Of a stretch of DNA of 64,000 bases, positions 12,701-24,700 are shown in pieces (the first letter of the stretch is position 1; each line of letters starts with the position of its first letter). The DNA comes from Chamaea fasciata. Lineage: Eukaryota > Chordata > Aves > Passeriformes > Sylviidae. The stretch lies in NCBI GenBank assembly GCA_029207755.1, contig JARCOQ010000008.1:28013021-28077020 (forward strand), written 5' to 3'. Below the pieces are notes generated by a model. That model saw nothing but the letters and a program-made list of their open reading frames with translations. It made no database searches and was not told where the DNA came from. The position numbers and the translations under genes were made by a program.

Positions 12701-15700
12701 GTCTACTTTTCCCTCTCTTTGTCTCTATGTCTTTCTTTCTAGTCTTTGCAGTTTTGCTGTGCTGGTCATCTGTATTGGTCTATATTCTAGATTTCCATCG
12801 TCAAAGTGCTTGACAGACATCTAGTTAATGCTAGTGATTAATTTCCAAAAGGTAGTCTGTTCTCTCTCCAATTTCTTGCTGTAGCTTGCCTATACTTTTC
12901 TGTTTGGGGTCTTTTGTGTGTGTGTGGTGGTTTTGTTTTTTTTTATTTAATTGTTTTAAACATTTTAGATTTAATTACTTTCCTGCTTTAGGGTGGGGAT
13001 GGCTTATTTTTACAAGCCAATTGTTTCTCTGGGGAGGCAGGTGAATGCTGTCACAGGCATCAGGGACTGCCAGGCATCCCCAGAGAGGATGGCAGCTCAT
13101 CTCTTATAAATTCCCTGTTAGCTCCTGCAGATTTGTACTGTTCCTTTCTGGCAGCTGACCAGCATTGTGTAGACTTTGGCTGACCTTTGTCTCACAAAAG
13201 TTACTATAGGATTAAATTTTAAAGCTTCTATGTATACTTAAAATGTTCTGTTAGTGTGGCTGGCTCACAGCCCTGGATTAACATCTGCTGGTTCCTCAGG
13301 TGAATCCCCTAACAAGCCTCCCACTGAAATGAGACTGTGTGGGTTCAGGTCTTTTTTCTGATCTCTTTATGTGAGCAAAGAAATGCTCTCATTGCCACCA
13401 CCAGAATCTCTGGCCAAGCACCAAAGTTTGCTCTGGCTGTGGGTTACTCCTCTGGGTAGAGGCAAGGTGAGTTAGAGGTTCCCTCTGGCCTGTGCATGAA
13501 AATTTTACCCTAAAGGCCATTTTAAGATGTAGCAAAGAGGAGGATAAGATGGTCCACTTTCACTTGACTGTGGGTAGCAGAAGTGAAAAGCTACAGAAAT
13601 GGAATTTGCTGGATAATATTAGCAGGCCTGTTGGTCCTGAGCAGCATATGGATACAGGGAAATCAGCTCGTTCTGTCTTCTGTGGCAGTGTGTTCCCCCA
13701 CTAAGTTAGGTTCAAAATGCCCTGCTAGCAATACCCAAATTATCAGATAAGATAGAAGAAAAATAAATAGCTCTGCAGTATTGCTGGCAGCTACTTCAAA
13801 ATAAAATGAGAAAAAAAGAGAGAAGTTAAAAAAAAATATCTCTGCAGGTAGTACAAGGCTGACACTGATTGATGTACTCTTTCTAGGAAATGATTCCTGA
13901 CAGAAGGAGATACCTCAGTGCTGGAGGCATCAGCTTACCTCTCTCAGAAAACAAGGAATAATATGCATAGTCGGCTGTGCAGATAGCAAGGTGTCCAGTA
14001 ATGCAAAAGCACTGATTACAGACACGAAGCTGGACTGGGATTTTCAAAACTACTTAACTTCTGGTCTGATTCTTTTCCCAGTCACTGACTGCAGTGGGAA
14101 ATAGTTATTCTGCTCACTGCTTTTGAAAGCTAAGCACAAATTTTTCCATTCTGATGTGGTAGTTGGTTAAATCCAGGCACAAGGGAGCTGTATGGTGAAA
14201 GCTGTGACATTGTTCTACCTCTTCAGTAGGTGTGTAGTCTGTACACTTGGTGTGAAGGGCAATTTTTGGGAGGAATGATGGGTTGGCCATTGAGCTACTA
14301 TGAGGAAACCTCCCTAAAAAAAGATTTATGTTCAGTTTTCTCTGAGTGCAACTTCTATTGAGGAAGGGATGGAAAAGTGTCATTACAGAGAGGAAGACCA
14401 TTATGGCTAAAAATGGAGATAGTAAAGTGCTAATAAAGCATACAGATGGCACTTAAAGCCTTTTACTTTAATTAGGAAACAGATATGCCTCGACTTGTCC
14501 CAAAAGAAAGTTTAATTCGAGTCCTGAATTTGGCAAAGAACCCTGTCCAAGTGACAATCCAAGACAAGGACCTATTTCAGCAGCCTGTGGAATCTTTTCA
14601 GGTAAGCATGTATTTGGGACTGAAAGGCCTGACTTGCATGTCATTGAAGAAAGGATGGGCTTTTTTTCAGGCATTTTCTAATAAAGCCCACAGATGCAAA
14701 AGCTTGTTCTGCTCCATTGCCTTAGAAGTGCATGGGAATAGCTTTTCAAATGAAGCATAATATCTCTGTTATATGAAACAGAAATTGAACATTTGGAGAA
14801 AAATTTCCCTGGCAAAGGATACAACTTACATTCACCTGTAATTAGGAATAAAGGATAACAGGATTACAGTCTTCCTTAAAGAGGGGACAGTGTTGCTCTT
14901 GGAAGGAAAAGACAGATCTTTTCGTATCTGAAGAAAGTGTAACCAAGTTTATTTTCTTCCACAGAACCCAGCTGAGTACTCAAAATTAATATTGAATGGA
15001 GAGCAACAGAGCCTTCACTTCGTGCTGCAACATCAAGGATTGACTCTTGCATTTAACTATACCGTGAAGGAAAAATCAGTATACAGCTTAATTGTTTTTG
15101 AGGCAGAAGGAAGCCTATCAAGCCGCTTAGTGAGTGTGGGAGTGAAGTGTAAATACAGTATTAATTCAATGGCTGTGATGCTACAATGGGGTAATAGGCT
15201 CATTAATTCATTTGCTCAGTTGCAATGTCTGTCTGATTGCTCTCAGATGCTCTAAATCTCACTTCTTTGCTAGAGGCACTGGATCTGTACACATTTTTGC
15301 TGGTTGATTAATAGAGGCGTTGTGGCATCTGAGAGTTTCTGGGCACACTTTAATCCACTGAATGCTGCAGTGGGAGAGCAGAGTCATGCCTGCTAGGCAG
15401 CAGAGCTGGAGAAAGCTGGGGAAACAGAGCCAGAGATTTTCCCCCAAAGATGGTTCTATAAAGCAAAGATGTTAAAGAGGCTCTAGGGCTGGCCGTGGAA
15501 TAAAAGCATCAGAGGAATGATTCTGGGATTAGTTATTGCAAGTGTTTAGTGAAAAAGCACAGAAGGCCCATTTGTTTTGCTGAACAGAATAAATGATTAA
15601 GCTCATTTCAGGCTCTGCAGCAGAGCTGGCTGTATTTGGACTTCTATGTATTTCTGCAACAATCAGAGAGGGGCATGTAGGATGTGTAGGGCAGATTCTG

Positions 15701-18700
15701 ATATCTTTTATGTGTCGCTGTATCTGAAGAAGCTCTCTTGAAATTCATGGTGTTATTGCACATCGTGGCAGGTGTGTAAATGCCATCAGAATCTGTCCTC
15801 CTACTAAAATATCCATTCTCTTTGCAGTTCCTGAGCCTTCTACCTTGCAGGGTAGCCACACCAAGCATTCAGTATTATATAGTAGAAATCATATAACCGT
15901 TTTTTGAAATTAACTAAAGATTTTATTTTGTCATAGCATCAAGGGTTTTTTTGCTAATGATCAGACTTCATGGTTTGGAGTCTGGGACTCAGTACCACAC
16001 AAAGTTAAGTTTCCTTGTGACCCTGAAAGCTGTGTGCTGTTTCCTTAAGAAATGGATACTTGTGATTTTCATACAGTCCTTCAGAAGCAAAAGCCTGCAA
16101 CAGGCTTGGAGCATAACAATCTCAGAGCTCCAGTACATCTATGCTGCCCCAGCTGTCTAGACTGTGTTTAAGTTAATGCCCACCCTGACACAGACAGGCT
16201 CTCATGTGCTGGGAAACAGCTGTGCTGTTGGGTGATGTTATTGACCTGTCATTCACAGCTGTAGATAAGGAAGATGTGGAAGACAGCTTGGTAAATGATA
16301 CTTTTCCAGCACTGCAGCACAAGGAAAGCAATACCAGCACCACTGCTGTGTTGCAGGGCTCACCCTTGAGTAACCTCCCTCACTGCTGGGTTTGGCCCAC
16401 TCACTCAGGTGGGAATGCTTTCCTGGAAGGATCCTATCTGAAATTGGCTTCTTCTCCTTTGTGGGCTTTTGAGTAGGCAGGCAGGAAATGAATTTGAGAG
16501 CTCTGGGGATCGTCAGTGAAAACGAGTAATAATTTGACTGGTCTGTCTGCAACGAACTGGAGTATTCATCCCCATGTGTCTCCCATGGAAAAAAAAATGA
16601 TGTTGCTGTTTATTATTTATTGCTCTGATATTTATTATTCACTGTGGCTATTTATTATTTAGGGCATATGTTATTTGTGGTAGCATATTACTCTGAAGTA
16701 CAATAGACATTTTACAGATATAATGAAATTCTGGATCCTTGGTCTCAGAAACTCAGGGTTTTGCATCAGGAAAAAAAGTGTGTAGAAAGGGCCAGAAAAT
16801 TTTGAGAGAAAGCCAGTTTCTGAAAGTCCCTTTTGGCTTGCCTGAGTTCCATCTGTGGGCAGTGCAAATTGAAACTGCCCTGCCATCTTCAGTGGACATG
16901 GCACAGCTCTGGATTTCTACCAGCGAAGAGCTTTGCTTTGTGTTCTTTTTTGTGACATGCAACCTCCAGGGCAGGGCTGTGTCTTAACTGTGTTTTTTCA
17001 GCATTGTGCACCAAATAGGTTTCTCCAAATGAATGTTAATTAACTATCTAGCTGCTGTTCTAGCTGTGGTGTCCAGGAGAGAGACTGTCACTCCCCAGTG
17101 TGCCCATCCAGATGGCCACTTCAGGGATCTGTCCACAGGTATCTGTGAGCACAAACAAGCTCAGTGCATCTTGGTTTCTCCTGCTCTCTGCCTGCATATT
17201 ACAACAGTTTAATCTCTTGAGTATCAAGGATCAGGGAAAGCTTGAGTGATGCATGTTGTGTAGTACCCTAGCAGCTTCTCTCAGCTTTAGACTTTTGTGA
17301 AGTCTATGAATATGACAAGAATCAGGGTCTGAAAATTAGGCATTTGCAGATTTTGTAGGACTAAGGCACTCAAGTTTAATTACAACTAGTCACTGAAAGA
17401 TGCTAATGCGGATAATGCTCTCTTGCTATCTCAAGATCAAGAAAAATACTTTTTTTGGAGGGTGTTACATGCCTCAGTAGAAGGGTGACTGGCTGAAACT
17501 CAGTAGCCTTTGTTACAGAAGAGATGAGGAGAAAAGGTATGATCTCATCTGAAACCCTTGGAGGAGATGAAATTTTGCCATTGGCTTCATTGTACCACGT
17601 CTCCCCAACTGTGGCCTGATGTAAAGCTTATGTGAGAGTCCAGTTGATTTCCACAGGCTTTGCAGCACATGTGTAACTCTACAGACACCACTATTGTCTG
17701 CCACACATTGTAAGGCAGCATTAATAAATATGTTTGATGTTTTTTTTCTTCCCCTCTATAGATTACAGACTTGGAAGCAAAGCCAGAAAATGGTTTGGCA
17801 GCTGTTAGGTAGGAATGGCTTTTTTTTGAGGATTTGGCGGTGGTTGGGTGAGGGAAAGTGCTTTTGTCTAATGCATCTGTATGTAACATAGCCCAGATGT
17901 TCTTGGGTTGGAATCTAGTCCACACTTCTCCTGCAAGACTTGGGTGTCAGCTGTGGAGGTTTGACAGAGTGTCACCTCCCACACATGCCATGCAGAGCTG
18001 AGAACTATTGCTGCTTACTGCCTAGGATAGTCTGGGCCGAGATGGCAACATAAAAGAGCTCCTTCCTTGGAAAAGTGGCAAATTCCTCTCAATGATGAAA
18101 GGGAAGCAGCAATTTGGATAGGAGCTGTTGCTATGTCCTCTGCAAATTGGCCAACCCATGATGTTCACCTCAACTCATGCACAAGTGTCTTCTAAATTGG
18201 ACACAGCAACAATTTTACGTCCTCATAAACAATTCAGCTGGGCATTGGGCTCTGCTTAGTCCACTCTTCCTAATTTGAGCTACTCCATTTAGTCCATAAA
18301 CACTCCTGTGCTGGTTTGTGCTGGCTGCTGAGGTGCAGAAGAGGGGAATTTGCCAAAAAAAACCCCAAACCCAAACAACCAAACCCAAAAATACCCAACA
18401 AAAAAACCCAAATAAAAAACCACAAACAAGTAAAAAAACCCCAACCCCCTAAACCAAATAAATAACCCCAAGAAAAAAAGGATTCCAGCTGGACTTACTA
18501 GAGGATTTGGGCAAGGTGAAATTAAAAAAAACCCAAAACAACAAAATGAAGCCACCACTAAAATAAAACCAAAAAACAACCAAACAAAACAAACCTTAAA
18601 AACAATGTCCAACCCCTTTATCTGAAAGCCTGGATAGGCAAAATAGGAGAGCAGAATCTCTTCATAGCCCTGCGCTTGTGAAGGTTTCTACTGAATAAAC

Positions 18701-21700
18701 ACCTTGAAGACTTGATTCAGTAAGAATTTTTTAATATTTTCCTATTCAGACTTTCGCTTTAGCAATTTGTAGAGAAGTTTCACTAGGAATAAACTATTTT
18801 TTCACTAAAAATTTACTTCTGTTAAGCACTTGACTAACTCTAGAGATTTCAACCCTATTTAAAGAACTGAAAACCAAAATATCTTAAAACATAGATCAAA
18901 TGAAAAGCGTTTGGTTTTACAAACAATTTTTGAATTGCCAGAAGAAAAATGTCTTTTGTCTATGAAAAAACACCAAACAAACTGTTCCCATACAAGTTTT
19001 AGTTTTGATGAAGATACCTTAATTTGCTAGAAAACTCCTTGCCACTGTTAGAAACTCTTGGCCAGCATGGTGCGCCTGCTCATCAGGACACACAGCTTCA
19101 GAGGTTCCTGTGGTAGGCTGAGACTCTGTCCCCTCACACAGCCATGGAACAGTCACCATAGTGCCATAGAATGGTCTGGGTTGAAAGGGACCTTGAGATC
19201 ACCTTGTACCATCACCCCTGCCATGGACAGGGACAACTCCCACTAGACCAGGTTGCTCAGAGCCCAATCCAATCTGGCCTTGAACATTTCCAGGGACGAG
19301 GCATCCACAACTTTGTTAGGCAACCTGCTCAGTATCTCACCACCTTCATAATGAAGATATTCTTCCTAAAATCTAACATAATCTAACCCTATCGTCTTTC
19401 AGTTTAAAGCCATTCCCCCTTGTCCTATCATGCCACACCCTTGTAAGAAGTCCCTCTCCAGCTCTCTTGTAGGACCCCCTCAGGTATTGGAAGGTGCTGT
19501 AAGGCCTTGTAGGAGCTTTTTCTTCTCCAGGCTGAACAGCCCCAACTTTCTCACCCTGTCTTCACAGGAGTGGTACCCCAGCCCTCTGATCATTTTTGTG
19601 GCCTCATCAGAATTTGCTGCAATCTTTGTTGGTCTCTGAGATGGGATTGCCTGGAGGTTCTAGACCACAAAAAGTGAGGGTCACTTTTCACAGAAGAGAG
19701 AGTAAGAGGGTAAAATGATGCAACAGGGAAATTAATCTTGTACTGAAAAACTGGGCAATGAATCAGACAAATATTTTGGTAACTTGCAAAAGAGACTCTC
19801 GTAACCGTATGGAATCACAGAATGCTTTGCAAGAGTATGCAGACTTGTAAAGTGTCTGCTATTTTGCTTCTTCTGCCCTGTCTGACAGATCATTGAAACA
19901 TGGTTTCTTTGCAGATTCATTAATGGTTTGAGCCAAGATGTCAACCTCACCATCGATAGCAAAAGGTTCCTTGCTGTTCAGAAAAACTACAGTGCTTCTG
20001 AGTATTTGCTGCTGGAGAGGGACATGTAAGTCTCCCTTCCTGAGCTGAAGGTCCTTGCTGAGGCATTTCCTCGGGTACAAAGAGACTTTTCTCAGCCTAA
20101 TAGCAAAACCTGCATTGCTGTTGCCTTGGCATGTGGTTGTGCGGGCAGATGTTTATAAAAAGCAGAATAACCAGCTCAGAGCAGGTGCTCCAAGCCACTC
20201 GTGTGTGTGCAGAAGTTTTTATTCACATTATGTGGGGGCCTGGAGGGAAGAGACTGGCCATTCCTGTGCATCTGTCAGTGGAGTAAGGTAGGACATGGTA
20301 AAGTCTCCTCTGCCATTTAGTGCCTGCTTTATTTTTTTATTCTCTCAGGCCCAAGCACCTGGTGTTAGGGTGCTCTCAGGGAAAGGCCAGTTCATATTCC
20401 ATACTACAAAGTGTTAGAATGTGGTTGGGTTGGGAACATCAAGTAGCATTACATGGCTTTGCAGGCTGGGCTTGTTAGACAGGGGCTCCATATGGCCTTG
20501 ATTTGGCAGCATTGGAGTTGGCTCTTGTAGGGTTTTTCTAGCATTTCCAATGTTTCAAAACAGGCTTCATGGCTTTCCTCTGCATCAGCTCCATCCAAAA
20601 TATTTATTGCTGCAATTTAGTAGGACGCAGCAGCCATTGTGGCAATGCTGCTGAGCCTCTGTGCCATCTCACATATCCAAAATCAGAAGAACAAATATGA
20701 AGGCTAATTTGCTCCATTGAAAGGAAACAAAGCTGCTTCTGGGTCCACATCTCTGCGTTCCTGTTGACTACTTGTCTGGCCTACATTTCCTGAAGAAATG
20801 CAGCAAAATCTGGGAGGAAAATAAACCTGAGGGGGAAAAAAATTATATCAGCACTAAGAAGAAGCAGAAACCATTAAAAAATGTTAGCAATGGCTTGGGT
20901 CATTAGGTGAATTCCAGTGTCTAAGTGCTTCTGGGAGGACAAGATAGCAAGAACTCCAGTGACTGTGTGATGTAAACACTACTGCATCTTTGCATCTTGC
21001 ATCTTCCCTGCTCCATTTCAGGAGCATGTTTGATAGCTCTGCTCTGTGTTCTTTGTTTGTGGAACTAACTGGGAAATACTGTCCTTCATCCTTTTATCTA
21101 GATATAATAATGGAAAATGCATAACTGAAACAGGAGAGTTCCCCCTGGAGCTGGGGCTGCTTGACTTTGGTGCCTCATACACCATTGTGATAACTAATGT
21201 AAGTGATGGTGTGATAATTCCTGTGTAAGTGAAAGTGATAATTCCTGTGATGGTAACACCTGTTCTACTCTCTGGTAGTGCTTTTGTTCCTATGTTGGTG
21301 ACTCTCTTTGTTGCTGGAGTTGCTTTGTCCACTCTCTGATCCCTGGGCAGTAGCCATCTGAAGGCAGTCCATTATGAAAGGGATAGTAAAATGTTTGGAT
21401 ACCTACATGAGCAAGGTGGGTGTGTATTTCTTCCACCTTACACTGTGATCATGTCAGATTGCGTGGGTTCAGAAGAAGTAAAATCTTTTCCTTGACAGAA
21501 ATCCTCCATAGAAAGTCATGTGATCTGTGGTTTGTGCTGGTCTCATGCCATCCTTGAGCAGTTAACATTGACCCAGAGCACTGCAAAGAGTTACTACCAC
21601 CTGCCAAGAGCTGACTCTGCTTGTGGTCTTTAAAATACTGTACCTGATGGTGCCTCACACCAAAAAAAATTGCAGAAACAGTCTGCTCTATCCTCACATT

Positions 21701-24700
21701 TAGCTTACTGATCTCCCAAGATTTTGTAGATTATGCATTGGAGGAAGAGGGACAAAGTCTTGAGGGAAGAGGTTGGTGAGGTTGTACATCTGTTTCCTCC
21801 TCTCACTGTCTGTACAGCTAATTTGGTGAAGTCAAAGGCATGGTTTTCTGAACAGCCTAGCCCTGATGGGGTCTGAGCACTGCTGAGAGAGTGGATTCCT
21901 TTCCTTGCTTGCCAACCTCTCAGACACACTGCTTCAACCCTGGTCCAGCTGGCTGGAGCCATGGCGATGAACATGATCAGCTTAGTTTCCATTTTAACCT
22001 TTCCACCACAAAGGCACACAGACAAACTGGGTCTGACAGGACACACTGCTAGGCGGCCCTCTGAGACTTTGGCTGCTGTATTGTGACGAGCAGAACAAAG
22101 TGTTGTCAGCTACTCCCTGGCAGTGGCATCTCCCTGTTGGGCAATTAATGGGAGCTGTTCCTGTCTGCGGAGTCCAAATACATCGAGGGAAAAATATAGC
22201 CATGAAGCACCTGGCATTTCTTTTTTTTCCAATTCCAGTAGCTGAAGTGGGATGTACAGCCCTGGAGGGAACAAGCAGATGCTGCCATCTGTGAGTGCAG
22301 AGATTTATGTACATAAAACACACACACTTGAAGTGATGTTGGCCAGACCCCTCTTCCATGGCTGCAAGCCTCTTTCCCCAGATGAGAAACCAGATAGAGA
22401 AGTTGCATTAAAAAAATAACACTAAGAAAATTGCCCCAGAGCCTCTGGTAACAGGGCCAGCTGAGTAGATGCATCCCATGTCACTGTGCCAAGGATTCCA
22501 GTTTGTGGTCCCATCTGCATAAGGCCCTGCTATTGCTCTGGCAGCTCAGGGTGGCTCTGTGCCTCAGCCCTTCTGAACCCTAAGCTAGTACTTTAATATT
22601 TTTCACCCTCTGTTTTTCCATCTCTCTCTCTGTGGTTTCTGCCTTCTGTAGAGAGTTAGTTTGCTTGAGGCCAAGATCACTTTTAATTATTGCAGTGATT
22701 TGTACTGAGCCCTGCTCCTCTGCCAAGAGTGCCATATAGAAGAACCAAGAATACAATATATTAGTCTGCTAATGTAGTTGAACTGTGGAACTTAAATCAT
22801 GGGGATGCTGCCTTCTACCCAGCCTTCCTCAGTGTGCAGTTACAGCATGGTGCTTGTGACATTTCTTTATGGCCTAAAGAGCAATGCACAGCTCTCCTCT
22901 CACCCCTTTTAGCCTGCTGAAATACAGTCTCTTGATTTGCCTCCCTGGCAATGATTGGTGATTAAGAATATATTGTAAACATCCCTTGTATTTTCCCAAG
23001 TACTCTCCTCAACACAGGGCTTTCTGCCTGAAGTCATTTCAATCTAGTGTTTTCCTGGCTTCTAGTCAAATCTCCCCCAGCCTCTGAGCCTCTGTGCATC
23101 ACAGGCAGTATTAATTACACCTGGGAAAAGAAACAAAAATAATTAGGAATACAGCTACCATACCTATCTGAATAGATCTAATATGGAGCAGTCTTTGCTA
23201 CTCTTGGCATTCTTGAGCTGAATTTGTTTGGGTGTCAATGATGTCATAGGGAAGTTGTACAGTGCTGATAAAATGGGAGCAGTGACCACGTGGATGCAAT
23301 GAACACTTACCCTCTCACCCTTTTTTGACCTTGGGGACAGCAGCAGGTCACAGGCTCTGCACTGGAACCTCACAGGTTTTTCCCAGCCCCACTCCAGAAG
23401 ACAACTTGTTGGTTTGCAATAAATTAGGGAAGTCTTGTGGTACCTGAATGAGCTGGAATGCTTCCATCCTGCTCTCTCTGCCCTGTGCAGCAGGAGTCAC
23501 CCTATTCCCAACAGGCCTGGAAATGGCAGGGTTGAGAGCCACAGTTTGCTTCAAAGACAGAGCATTTTTCCATGTTTTCTTAAAATGTTGGTTTATAAAT
23601 TTTCTGCAATTGTCCAGGCTAAGAAAGATGTGATCTTTCAGCAACTAATCATTTTGCCTTTTTTTTCCTGCTAGATTTCTGGAGGTGCTGTTGAGACGTG
23701 GAAGTCAGAAGACATCAAAGCCAACAATGTGCATATGGCCTGGCAGTTACCACAATATTTATTGATATCTGCTGGGGAGGTGATGTTCTCCATTACGGGT
23801 CTGGCCTTCTCCTATTCTCAGGTACTCCACTTAAAGATAAGGGCCTTACAATTAGACAAGATTTATTTCTGCATCTGTCATTGACTTGTCATACCTCCTG
23901 TGACATGACATTAACAATGTTATCTATCCTTCAGCTGAAAGTGGGATTGTAACACAGCTTCCTGGGTGCCCTCAAGCTAAATTAATTCATATTCTGAAGA
24001 TACCTGTTCTCAGTGATTCTTGGAAATATCCTTTTCTGGTAAACCTGAGAACACAGAACAGAACTGGATAGTTAATGAGAAAACTGAATATTTTAATATC
24101 AGGGTTTTCCCCTAGTGAGGTATTTTGTGCTATGTATTTTTCAGTGGTATAAAGGAAAAGGTATCTCAAGGGCTACAGGGTGGTATAAGGGCTTGGCACC
24201 TCCTTTAAACTGAGAGACTGAAGGGGTCTAAACATGCAAGGTTGTAGCAAAGGAGCAAGGGGTAATGAATGTGCAAAGGATGATTTGATTGTTGTCTGGG
24301 GAGGTTGATGAGAAGAGAGGACTGAGACATTACATGGTCAAACAGCTAGTGAAGCTACTCAAATTTATCCCTGGGGTAAGGTGCAGATGTTTATTAATGA
24401 GGATAATTAATACAGTGGGATGATCTGTAATGGGATGTGAAAAAATTGTCCTCAGCAGGAAATTTAACATCAAGATCCAGTCTCTTTTCCAAAGGTGTAC
24501 AGCCATATGGCACCAGACTGCAGGGCTTGTGTGGCTCCTTGGATGTCCTGATCATGCCTTTGCAGATGATCCCGGTTGGGGATGACCCGAATTCAGCTCT
24601 GCAACAACAACATCTCCTGCCTCTTCATGTGTCCTCCTGTCCCTGTTTTGAAAGCTCCTTGTATGCAGCTGTTGAGATTAACCACAGATTAACCACTCCA

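Larger units (their letters stand above)
17809..19914 (+). other. SLC15A2: SLC15A2 intron, 2.1 kb, with A/C-rich tract and CR1
   Basis: Contains the low-complexity tract at 18346-18602 and a - strand CR1 at about 19158-19640, so it is the most repeat-laden intron of the gene. Acceptor tttgcag. Confidence 0.75.

Noticed and set aside
18346..18602. Interstitial telomeric repeat
   Set aside because: AACCC-like units are irregular and lack the CCCTAA hexamer period.
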